Shown: one piece after another, positions 21,398 through 29,501 of the stretch | Position numbering within the stretch: the stretch's first letter is position 1 | Layout of the letters: the number at the start of each line of letters is the position of its first letter | IMG/VR virus record: IMGVR_UViG_3300046170_000172 | Location: 1-38,268 of that record | Length of the DNA: 38,268 nt | Reading direction: 5' to 3' (one strand) | Origin: a virus | Notes under the pieces: generated by a model | The model's input: the letters and a program-made list of their open reading frames with translations, nothing else | Databases searched by the model: none | What the model was told of the DNA's origin: nothing | Made by a program: the position numbers and the translations under genes

Positions 21398-22156
21398 ATG
21401 GTTGATAAAGTAGAAATGACTACTGAAGAAAATAATCCTTCATTAGAACAACAAGCAGAACAACAAGAAACAAACTCACAAAGCACTCAAGAAGCTCAAA
21501 CTACAGAGACTTCTAGTGAGAGACCAGAATGGCTTCCAGAAAAATTTGGAAACGCTGAAGAATTAGCTAAAGCTTATGGTGAACTTGAAAAGAAATTCTC
21601 AAGTAATCCAGAGGAACCAGCTAAAGCAGAAGACTTAAACATAAAAGAAAACAAACCAGAAGAAACACAATCTGGCCAAATGGATAAATTTTATCAAGAG
21701 TTTGCTGACAAAGGTGAATTATCAGAAAACAGTTACACAGAATTATCAAAGATAGGATTGAGTAAAGAAGTAGTTGATACTTATATTTCTGGCCAACAAG
21801 CTTTAATAGACCAAAAAGCAAATAAGATAATGGCTACTGTTGGTGGTCAAGAGCAGTACAGTGAAATGGTAAACTGGGCATCAAAGAATTTAGAAGCTCA
21901 AGAAATAAAAGCATTTAACAACACATTAGATAATGGAACTATAGAACAAGCTCAATTAGCTATTGCTGGTGTTCAAGCAAAATATAATCAAAACAATGCA
22001 GAGCCTAATTTATTTACAGGTAATAAAGCTGAAGCAAATGTTGGTTATAGGTCTGTTGGTGAAATGCTTACTGACATCAACGACCCAAGATATTCTACAG
22101 ACAGTGCATTTAGACAAGATGTAGAAAACAAAGTTAAACAATCAAACACATTATAA
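21398..22156 (+). CDS. Capsid assembly scaffold (T7 gp9-like)
   Basis: A 252-aa acidic, Gln- and Glu-rich protein between portal and capsid, with a disordered N-terminus (EQQAEQQETNSQSTQEAQTT), a marine-phage motif RPEWLPEKFGNAEELAKAYG, and a C-terminal GYRSVGEMLTDINDPRYSTD that probably contacts the capsid protein. AAGGAG lies 7 bases before ATG 21398. It would shape the prohead and then leave it. T7 gp9 is 307 aa. Confidence 0.9.
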   Translation: MVDKVEMTTEENNPSLEQQAEQQETNSQSTQEAQTTETSSERPEWLPEKFGNAEELAKAYGELEKKFSSNPEEPAKAEDLNIKENKPEETQSGQMDKFYQEFADKGELSENSYTELSKIGLSKEVVDTYISGQQALIDQKANKIMATVGGQEQYSEMVNWASKNLEAQEIKAFNNTLDNGTIEQAQLAIAGVQAKYNQNNAEPNLFTGNKAEANVGYRSVGEMLTDINDPRYSTDSAFRQDVENKVKQSNTL

Positions 22157-22185
22157 TAACACCTACTTAGGTGGGAAGGAGAAAC

Positions 22186-22314
22186 ATGTCATTATATAGA
22201 AATATTAATGCTAGGAAAAAAGCTGGTACTTCAAGACCAAAATCTAAAAGTACAATATCAGCAAAATCTTATTCAAACATGAAAAAAGGTTTTCCTAAAA
22301 AGAAAAAGAAATAG
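22186..22314 (+). CDS. 42-aa basic protein between scaffold and capsid
   Basis: ATG 22186 follows GGAAGGAG, a very strong ribosome site. MSLYRNINARKKAGTSRPKS and a poly-Lys end make it extremely basic. Short MSLY-N-I-type proteins occupy this place in many marine podoviruses. Function is unknown; the charge suggests DNA or RNA contact during assembly. Confidence 0.75.
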   Translation: MSLYRNINARKKAGTSRPKSKSTISAKSYSNMKKGFPKKKKK

Positions 22315-22316
22315 TT

Positions 22317-22682
22317 ATGTTAAATTTTCTATTGCCTTTAATGAAAAATCCTCTGGCTAAATTAGTCGTAGATAGAAGCATTAACGCTATCAATCATTCA
22401 ATGGAGAAAAAGAAAATCATTAGGGCAAAAGAAATTGAAGCAGAACAAAATGTAAGTTTAGAACAAATTAAAAGTTCAAACTCTAGTATTAAAGATGAAG
22501 TATTAACTATAAAAATAACTTTAATCTTTATTGCTTTATTTATTCCATACACACAGCCATGGATGGAAAAAGGATTTGAAATCCTAAAAAATGCACCACA
22601 AGAATTTTGGTGGGCTGTTCTAATTGTCTACTCTGGAAGTTTTGGTTTATCCACTGTTAGCAAAATTAGAGGAAAAAAATAA
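22317..22682 (+). CDS. Holin-like protein (GTA/3-TM holin type)
   Basis: This 121-aa protein has a helical N-terminal part (MLNFLLPLMKNPLAKLVVDR), a charged middle (KIIRAKEIEAEQ) and two membrane helices near residues 62-80 (LTIKITLIFIALFIPYTQPW) and 97-114 (FWWAVLIVYSGSFGLS). This layout, with IP.TQPW between helices, resembles the 3-TM holin family found in gene transfer agents and marine phages. It would permeabilise the inner membrane for the amidase at 13150. A holin between scaffold and capsid is unlike T7. Confidence 0.65.
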   Translation: MLNFLLPLMKNPLAKLVVDRSINAINHSMEKKKIIRAKEIEAEQNVSLEQIKSSNSSIKDEVLTIKITLIFIALFIPYTQPWMEKGFEILKNAPQEFWWAVLIVYSGSFGLSTVSKIRGKK

Positions 22683-22776
22683 CTCACACACTCTTCTTTA
22701 AGAGGAGTGAGCCTTCACAAAGATAAAAATTGCCTCGAATGTTTACTTGCGAGTAAACAATAAGAGATAACTCTTT
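22683..22776 (+). promoter_or_regulatory. Multi-hairpin leader of the capsid gene
   Basis: Three stem-loops lie in series. CTCAC/GTGAG with inner CTCTT/AAGAG occupies 22683-22711. TGTTTACT (22740-22747) pairs exactly with AGTAAACA (22752-22759) over a 4-base loop. AAGAG (22762-22766) pairs with CTCTT (22771-22775). The CTCTT/AAGAG strands of the first and third hairpins could swap partners. RNase III processing or stability of capsid mRNA are likely uses. Confidence 0.6.
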
Positions 22777-22830
22777 GAAGTATGTGCAGGAACTAAAAAC
22801 AAACCAATCATAATTTAAAGGAGAATAATT

Positions 22831-23781
22831 ATGGCAAACGCAACAGTGTCCAGAATTGGACAAGTAAATGGTGCTAACGATGTCAATCAACTTTTCTTAA
22901 AAGTATGGTCAGGTGAAGTTTTAGCTACTTTCATGAGAGAAAACAAAATGCTTGGTATGACCCAAGTAAGAAGTATCTCTTCTGGTAAGTCAGCACAGTT
23001 CCCAGTAATTGGAACAACTTCAGCTAGTTACCATACTCCAGGAAATGAGATTGTTGGAACATCTGTTAAGCATAACGAAAAGACAATAAATATAGATGAC
23101 CTTTTGGTTTCATCTGCATTTATTGCAAACATAGATGAAGCTAAAAACCATTACGATGTAAGAAGTACATATACATCTGAAATGGGTAGAGCACTTGCTA
23201 ATACAGTAGACAAAAATCTACTTCAATTAGCTGTGTTATCTGCACAAGCTTCAGCTACAATAACAGGTGGTTCGGGTGGAACTCAAATCACAGACGCAGA
23301 TGCTAACACAAATGCTACTTCACTAATCGCATCAATTTTCGAATGTGCTCAAGCACTTGATGAAAAAGATGTACCTAGCGAAGATAGATTTTGTGTGGTC
23401 AAGCCAGATATTTATTATCAAATCGTACAAAACGATAAGATTTTAAATAGAGACTTCGGTGCAAATGGTAATGGTGTTTACTCTGATGGTACAGTAATTA
23501 AAGTTGCTGGTATCAACATTGTTAAATCAAACACTGCTGTCACTGCATACGCAGATAACTCGGCTTCAGTATCTGGAACTAATAACACTTATAATGTAGA
23601 TGCTTCAAATGTTGTAGCTACAGTTTTCCATAAGAGTGCCATCGGTACTGTTAAGCTAATGGATTTAGCTATGGAAAGTGAGTACGATATTAGACGCCAA
23701 GGCAGTCTAATGGTCGGAAAAATGGCATTAGGAAGTGGCATAATTAGACCAGAAAGTGCAACGCTAATTAAAACAGCATAA
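22831..23781 (+). CDS. Major capsid protein (T7 gp10A-like)
   Basis: The 316-aa product has the HK97-fold capsid pattern of T7-like phages: DVNQLFLKVWSGEVLATFMR, RSISSGKSAQFPVIGT, INIDDLLVSSAFIANIDEAK, SEMGRALANTVDKNLLQLAV and a C-terminal SEYDIRRQGSLMVGKMALGS. AAAGGAG before ATG 22831 is one of the strongest ribosome sites in the window, as expected for the most abundant protein. A hairpin follows at 23801 as in T7. Confidence 0.95.
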   Translation: MANATVSRIGQVNGANDVNQLFLKVWSGEVLATFMRENKMLGMTQVRSISSGKSAQFPVIGTTSASYHTPGNEIVGTSVKHNEKTINIDDLLVSSAFIANIDEAKNHYDVRSTYTSEMGRALANTVDKNLLQLAVLSAQASATITGGSGGTQITDADANTNATSLIASIFECAQALDEKDVPSEDRFCVVKPDIYYQIVQNDKILNRDFGANGNGVYSDGTVIKVAGINIVKSNTAVTAYADNSASVSGTNNTYNVDASNVVATVFHKSAIGTVKLMDLAMESEYDIRRQGSLMVGKMALGSGIIRPESATLIKTA

Positions 23782-23800
23782 TCACTTTAACGAATACATA

Positions 23801-23831
23801 GGCGCAGAGATTAACACAGACAATCTGCGCC
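23801..23831 (+). terminator. Hairpin after the capsid gene (Tphi position)
   Basis: GGCGCAGA (23801-23808) pairs exactly with TCTGCGCC (23824-23831) over 15 bases. It is GC-rich in AT-rich surroundings and lies just after the capsid gene, where T7 has its terminator Tphi. The following bases (TGTGTTATT) are only partly T-rich, so termination would be partial. Confidence 0.6.
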
Positions 23832-23849
23832 TGTGTTATTAAAAAATTT

Positions 23850-24467
23850 ATGGCAACAATCACAACAAGAACTACGCAGTTAGAAGCAATTAATACTATG
23901 CTTTCAACTATAGGAGAAGCTCCAGTAAATACATTGTCTGGTTCATTACCTACAGATGCAAGTATGGCTAAAAATATTTTAGATGAAGTAAATAGAGAAG
24001 TACAATCAAGTGGTTGGAAATTTAATACTTCATACAAAGCAACATTAAGCAGAAACACAGACAACAAAATAGTTGTAGCTAGTGATGTCATGTTAATAGA
24101 ATTTAATCCTTTAATAGAAAGTAAAAGTTCTTATGACCCAGTTATAAGAGGAAACTTTTTATTTAATTTAGCAAAAGAAAGTTATGTATTTGATAAAAAC
24201 TTTGACAATGTAACTATTGTATCTTTATTAGATTTTGAAAATATACCAGAACAAGCAAGAAGATATGTAACAATAAGAGCATCAAGAATATTTCACGACA
24301 GAACTTTAGGAGCAAATGCTCTACACAGATTTAGTCAGCAAGATGAATTAGTTGCTTTATCAATATTAAAACAAGCAGAAGCATCTGTAGCAGACCATAA
24401 TATATTTAATAGTTATGACCAGTACACAACAGTTGCAAGAAGCAGGTCTTACAAACTAATAGATTAA
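23850..24467 (+). CDS. Tail tubular protein A (T7 gp11-like)
   Basis: The 205-aa product matches gp11: TQLEAINTMLSTIGEAPVNT, EVQSSGWKFNT, and ARRYVTIRASRIFHDRTLG. It forms the adaptor ring between portal and nozzle. T7 gp11 is 196 aa. The start has no clear Shine-Dalgarno. Its stop overlaps the gp12-like start (TAATG), so the two are translated together. Confidence 0.92.
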   Translation: MATITTRTTQLEAINTMLSTIGEAPVNTLSGSLPTDASMAKNILDEVNREVQSSGWKFNTSYKATLSRNTDNKIVVASDVMLIEFNPLIESKSSYDPVIRGNFLFNLAKESYVFDKNFDNVTIVSLLDFENIPEQARRYVTIRASRIFHDRTLGANALHRFSQQDELVALSILKQAEASVADHNIFNSYDQYTTVARSRSYKLID

Positions 24468-26839
24468 TGCCTTTAATAACTAGAAGTATCCCTAATTTAA
24501 TTGGGGGAGTGTCTCAACAACCAGAAATTTTAAGATTAGAAAATCAAGCAACAGAACAAGTTAATGGTTTTTCTGGTGTAGTTGAAGGTCTAAAAAAAAG
24601 ACCTCCGACAGAGCATGTAGCAAAGATTTTTAATTCAACTTTAACAAACGCTTTTATTCATACAATTAATAGAGATACAAATGAACGATACATTGTGGTT
24701 ATTAGTAATGGCAGTGTTACTGTGCATACTGTTAATGGAGTTTCTAAAACAGTTGTAAGTCAAACAAATGCTTCTAATTATTTAACTTCTAGTAATCCTA
24801 GAACAGACTTTAAAGCACTCACAGTTAATGATTACACATACATATTAAATACAAGTAAAACAGTAGCTATGGACAGCTCAACAACAAGTCCAGCTAAAAT
24901 AGAACAAGCAGTTTATACAGTAAATCAAGGTATAAATGACACGCCTTATTCAATAACAGTTGATGGAACTACCTATTCATTTACTTCATCAAATTCAAAT
25001 ACTAAAGATATTAGAAATGGAGTTAAAGGTGCAGTAAGTGCATCTGGTGTAACTTTAGCTGATATTGGTGATAGTAGTTTTTCACTTATAAAAGCATCTG
25101 GTACCTTATCAGTATCAGCTTCAGATGGTTATGGTAATCAAGCTTCACAAGTAATTAAAGACACAGTACAAAATTTTACAGATTTACCAGCACAAGCAAT
25201 TAATAATATGGTTGTGGAAGTGCAGGGTGATGCTTCAAATAGTTTTGATAACTATTATGTAGTGTTTAAAACAAGCACTAATGTTTGGGAAGAAACAGTA
25301 GCTCCTGGCGTTGAGATTAAACTTGACCCAAATACAATGCCTCATGTTTTAATAAGAACTGCTGATGGTAATTTTAGATTTACACAAGTTGATGGTTCTA
25401 GTTATACAGTTAGTTCAACAAGTTATGATGTACCTTCATGGGGTGAAAGAATAGCAGGTGATTTAGACAGCTCACCAACACCAAGTTTTGTAGATACAAA
25501 AATTAATGATATTTATTTTCATAGAAATAGATTAGGTTTTCTTGCAGATGAAAATGTTATCTTGTCTAGGTCTGGAGAAAATTTTGAATTTTTTAATGAA
25601 ACAGTTACAGATGCTTTAGACACAGACCCTATTGATGTAAATGTATCTCACACTAAAGTTTCAATTTTAAAACATGCAGTTGCATTTGATGAAAAGCTTT
25701 TATTATTTAGTGACCAAACACAATTTATTTTAACTGGTGGTGCAAGTTTATCTCCAGGAAGTGTTTCAGTTAATGTCACTACTGAATATGAAACATTAGA
25801 TACAGTGTCACCAGTTGGTTCTGGTAACAATGTATTCTTTGCTTTTAACAAAGGACAGTTCACAGGTGTAAGAGAAATGTATGTTGAAAGTGATGGAGAA
25901 ACAAATCAAGGTGAAGATATAACAGCAAACATTCCTAAATATGTTCCTTCAGATGTTTTTAAATTTGCTATTGCATCTAATGAAAATATCTTAGTTTGTT
26001 TAAGTAGTAAGACAGGACAACTTAATAGTTTATATATTTATCAATGGTTCTTCTCTAATAGCAAAAGATTACAAAGTGCTTGGCATAAATGGACAATTGG
26101 TGATGATGATGACACTAAAATTTTAAATGTAGATTTTATAGGAACTACTTTATATTTAGTTATAGAGAGGTCTGATGGAGTTTATATTGAAACTGTTGAT
26201 TGTGCTCCAGCTTCAGTTGATGTTGGAGAAACTTATTTAACTCATTTAGATAGAAAATTAAGTAATGCAGATATTACTGAAAGTTATGATGCAGGAACAA
26301 ATTTAACTACAATAACTTTACCTTACACAATTGATGCTACTATGAAATTAGTAGGTAAAAGTGGAGCCTCAAATAAAGCTGGAAGAGATATATCTTTAGC
26401 TTCACAAACAGGAACTACTGTTACTGTAAGTGGTGATATAACAACCTTTAATTACTTTATTGGTGAACAATACCAATTTGATTATACATTTTCTCAACAA
26501 TATCTAGCACTTGGAACTAACACTCAAGGCTCAAGAACAAGAATTAGAGAAGGTAGATTACAGATAAGAAACTGGACAGTTTCATTTAATGATACAGGAT
26601 TTTTTCAATCTTCAGTAACACCAGTTGGTAGAGACGCTTCAGTTGCTACATTCACAGGTACCATTGTAGGTACAGGTTTAGCTGGTTCAGTTAATTTAGA
26701 AGATGGAGATTTTACTTTTGCAGTTCAAAGTAGAAATGAAAACTTAACTATTAGTCTTACTAATAATAGTCATCTACCATGTAACTTTGTTAATGCAGAG
26801 TGGGAAGGATATTATGTCTCCCAGGCATCAAATTCTTAA
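24467..26839 (+). CDS. Tail tubular protein B / nozzle (T7 gp12-like)
   Basis: This 790-aa protein (T7 gp12: 794) starts with the family signature RSIPNLIGGVSQQPEILRLE and contains GVVEGLKKRPPTEHV, FHRNRLGFLADENVILSRSG and DKLLLFSDQ-like text. It builds the nozzle to which the fibres attach. Its end overlaps the next gene by 26 bases. Confidence 0.95.
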   Translation: MPLITRSIPNLIGGVSQQPEILRLENQATEQVNGFSGVVEGLKKRPPTEHVAKIFNSTLTNAFIHTINRDTNERYIVVISNGSVTVHTVNGVSKTVVSQTNASNYLTSSNPRTDFKALTVNDYTYILNTSKTVAMDSSTTSPAKIEQAVYTVNQGINDTPYSITVDGTTYSFTSSNSNTKDIRNGVKGAVSASGVTLADIGDSSFSLIKASGTLSVSASDGYGNQASQVIKDTVQNFTDLPAQAINNMVVEVQGDASNSFDNYYVVFKTSTNVWEETVAPGVEIKLDPNTMPHVLIRTADGNFRFTQVDGSSYTVSSTSYDVPSWGERIAGDLDSSPTPSFVDTKINDIYFHRNRLGFLADENVILSRSGENFEFFNETVTDALDTDPIDVNVSHTKVSILKHAVAFDEKLLLFSDQTQFILTGGASLSPGSVSVNVTTEYETLDTVSPVGSGNNVFFAFNKGQFTGVREMYVESDGETNQGEDITANIPKYVPSDVFKFAIASNENILVCLSSKTGQLNSLYIYQWFFSNSKRLQSAWHKWTIGDDDDTKILNVDFIGTTLYLVIERSDGVYIETVDCAPASVDVGETYLTHLDRKLSNADITESYDAGTNLTTITLPYTIDATMKLVGKSGASNKAGRDISLASQTGTTVTVSGDITTFNYFIGEQYQFDYTFSQQYLALGTNTQGSRTRIREGRLQIRNWTVSFNDTGFFQSSVTPVGRDASVATFTGTIVGTGLAGSVNLEDGDFTFAVQSRNENLTISLTNNSHLPCNFVNAEWEGYYVSQASNS

Positions 26840-27284
26840 ACCACACTTAAGAGTAGCTACAGAAGAAGATTGTATTTATTTATCTAAAAATTTAAGAGAA
26901 GAAGATATTAGAGAAATAAAAGCAGTTACAGGTTTACCAACATTATTATCATTATTAATTGGACTTAAAATAAGTTCAGTACCTTTAGTTATATGTGATG
27001 AGAATAGTAAACCAGTTGCTATGCTTGGTGTTGTACCTACTGGAGTAATTGGTTTTATTTGGATGGTAGGAACAAAAGATTTAAAAAAAATAAGCTTGTC
27101 TTTTTTAAGACATTCTAAAAAAGTTTGTGATGTACTTAAAGGAAAACATCAAGTTCTACATAACTATGTAGATAAAAGAAATAAACTTCATATCACTTGG
27201 TTGAAATGGATGGGATTTACCATTTTAAAAGAAGTTGATTATGGAATTGAAAATAGAAAATTTTATGAATTTATTAAAATATAA
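26814..27284 (+). CDS. Internal virion protein A-like, GNAT-like fold (T7 gp13-like)
   Basis: ATG 26814 has AAGGA five bases upstream; an earlier ATG at 26787 lies deeper in gp12 without a ribosome site. The 156-aa product has LRVATEEDCIYLSKNLREED, a central beta region (PVAMLGVVPTGVIGFIWMVG) and a C-terminal LHITWLKWMGFTILKEVDYG, the acyltransferase-like layout of T7 gp13 (138 aa). In T7 gp13 aids virion maturation. Confidence 0.75.
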   Translation: MSPRHQILKPHLRVATEEDCIYLSKNLREEDIREIKAVTGLPTLLSLLIGLKISSVPLVICDENSKPVAMLGVVPTGVIGFIWMVGTKDLKKISLSFLRHSKKVCDVLKGKHQVLHNYVDKRNKLHITWLKWMGFTILKEVDYGIENRKFYEFIKI

Positions 27285-27856
27285 TGTGTAGCCCAACTTT
27301 AGTAGTCGCTGGTGCATCTGCTGTTTTGCAATATCAAGTTGCTAATGAACAACAGAAGTCAGCACAACAACAAGCACAAAGACAAAATGAATTAGCATTA
27401 AAAAATAGAGATGCTAAAATTACAACTTCACAAAGACAGTTAATAGAAAAAACAAAAGCAAGATTAACTAGAATTGGTGATGCTGAAAAGACTAGCAGAA
27501 AGAAAAGGTCTATCTTTAAAACTAATAGAGAAAATATTACTGGTAATTCTTATGATTTTTTATTAGCAAATTATTATAGCACTGAAGGTGATTATAAGAA
27601 TAGAGTTTTAGGAAATATTGAAAGAAGTAAATTTAATTATTTATATGGAACATTACCTGCAATAGATAATCAATATGAAGGTCAAAGCACTTATGTGCCT
27701 CAAGTAAACCGAGGCTACAATGCTTTAAATTCTGGATTAACTTTTGCTTCAACTTATTACGATTATAAATCTAAACAAAACAGATATGAAACTAATGTAG
27801 ACCCATACGATTATGGAAGTTCTGAAAGTCTGTCATACGATGGATGGGAGGACTAA
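27284..27856 (+). CDS. Internal virion protein B (T7 gp14-like)
   Basis: The 190-aa product starts MCSPTLVVAGASAVLQYQVA and then has a long Gln/Ala/Lys helical part (EQQKSAQQQAQRQNELALKN), as in T7 gp14 (196 aa). On infection gp14-type proteins insert in the outer membrane and form the DNA channel. It begins in a one-base overlap with the preceding stop and ends with the next start in TAATG. Confidence 0.82.
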   Translation: MCSPTLVVAGASAVLQYQVANEQQKSAQQQAQRQNELALKNRDAKITTSQRQLIEKTKARLTRIGDAEKTSRKKRSIFKTNRENITGNSYDFLLANYYSTEGDYKNRVLGNIERSKFNYLYGTLPAIDNQYEGQSTYVPQVNRGYNALNSGLTFASTYYDYKSKQNRYETNVDPYDYGSSESLSYDGWED

Positions 27857-29499
27857 TGGCTAAAAGAGACCCAAACGCAGAGTTTAATCAAATGCCAGAA
27901 ATGACTATAGAAACTGTTGATTACAACATGTTCTATAAGCCAGAGGCAAAACCAGTTAGTGCTGGTTTACAACAATTATCTAAATCATTAGCTGGATTAG
28001 TGCCTTCTTTAACTAACTACGCTATTACTGAAGAAATTAAAGCATCAGAAAAAGAGAAAAACAAAGCAATAGCTGATTACAATTCTAACAAAAATGCTTT
28101 TAAAGATTTAGTCAAGTCTGGAAAAATACCAGAAGGAGCTAACCCTCATTACTTTAATAAAATGATGGAGTTAGATTTAACAAACAAAGCTAGAAAATTT
28201 AAAAATGAATTTGATTTGTTTGCTTCAGAAAATAGCCTTGAAGAAAATTTAACACCAGATGCTTGGAATGAAGTTTATGAAACTCAATTAAAATCTTTTT
28301 TTGAAAGAGAAAACATTGGTAAGTATGACCAAATAGCTCAAGCTAAAGCATTTTTTAATAATACTTCTGCTTTTAGAAATGAAAGAGAACAACAGTTTAT
28401 GGCTAGTAGAATGTCTTTTATTAAAAAGAATACACAAAACAATGCCATTAAAAATTATGCTGGGATGTTTATTGAAGCTCAATCAGATGGATTAGATAAT
28501 AATACTTTGTTTGGTAAAATTAAAGATGAAACAAAATCTTTTATGGACACTGGAACAAGTGGTGAAAGAGCTAATGATTTATTCCTAGGTGGTTTTAAAA
28601 AATATTTAGATGTAATTAATGACCAAGATGGATTTGATTATGCAAGACAAGTTCTTAATGGGATGGGTGACTTAAAATTAGGTACAGGTTATTTTGCTGG
28701 TGAAAAAGGTAGAAGAAGAAATGAAACTGTAAGATTAGAATTAATAGATGAGCTTAATGCTAAAGAGTTAGAATTTTTAGATGGAGCGAAAAAACTTTCT
28801 AATGTTAGAGACGATAGACAAAAACAAAAGTTAGGTGAAGATTTCTTTAGAGCATTTAATGAAGAGGATTTTGATTTATCAACTTTTAATAATCAATTAA
28901 TTGAAAATGATAATGGTGAGTTAGTTTCTAAATATACTAAAAAAGACCAATTTTATATTAGAGGTTTAAATGAAGCTTTACAGAAAACAGTTACAATAAC
29001 CACAAGTGACATTGGTGCCTTACAAACTTTAATAGAATTAGAAGAAAACAATCCATATCTTGTAAAACAAAAAGCTTCAGAGTTTGCTAGAGATGGAAAG
29101 TTAAGTAATTCTGATTTTAAATATTATTATAATTCTACAAATAGAAAACAGATTACAGAGAAAAATAATTTCTTTATTTTAAGTTCACCATTTCAAGATT
29201 ACATGTCTTTGTTTAAAGATAAAAACATAGCAAGTGTTCCTGGATTTGCATTGGAGTTACCAATGTTAAAAAGTAAATTTAATACAGATATGGTTGCTTG
29301 GCATAGAGAAAATTCTACTAAAGAAGAATATAAAGACCAACCTTACAAATACCAAAACGCTTTTGATGCCCAAGTTAAATTCTTAATGGGGGATATATTA
29401 GCTGACAGTAAATTTATACAGGCTGTCTACGATACTTTTGGTATGGAAATATCTAAAAAATATAGCATCGTTATTGAACGAAGAGGAGACGCATTATAA
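27856..29499 (+). CDS. Internal virion protein C (T7 gp15-like)
   Basis: ATG 27856 (MAKRDPNAEF) has GGAGG five bases upstream and is preferred over ATG 27844. The 547-aa helical protein lies between gp14- and gp16-like genes, contains ISAGLQQLSKSL-like text (VSAGLQQLSKSLAGLVPSLT) and is predicted to join the internal core and ejection channel. T7 gp15 is 747 aa, so this form is about 200 residues shorter. The assignment rests mostly on order and composition. Confidence 0.75.
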   Translation: MAKRDPNAEFNQMPEMTIETVDYNMFYKPEAKPVSAGLQQLSKSLAGLVPSLTNYAITEEIKASEKEKNKAIADYNSNKNAFKDLVKSGKIPEGANPHYFNKMMELDLTNKARKFKNEFDLFASENSLEENLTPDAWNEVYETQLKSFFERENIGKYDQIAQAKAFFNNTSAFRNEREQQFMASRMSFIKKNTQNNAIKNYAGMFIEAQSDGLDNNTLFGKIKDETKSFMDTGTSGERANDLFLGGFKKYLDVINDQDGFDYARQVLNGMGDLKLGTGYFAGEKGRRRNETVRLELIDELNAKELEFLDGAKKLSNVRDDRQKQKLGEDFFRAFNEEDFDLSTFNNQLIENDNGELVSKYTKKDQFYIRGLNEALQKTVTITTSDIGALQTLIELEENNPYLVKQKASEFARDGKLSNSDFKYYYNSTNRKQITEKNNFFILSSPFQDYMSLFKDKNIASVPGFALELPMLKSKFNTDMVAWHRENSTKEEYKDQPYKYQNAFDAQVKFLMGDILADSKFIQAVYDTFGMEISKKYSIVIERRGDAL

Positions 29500-29501
29500 C
29501 A

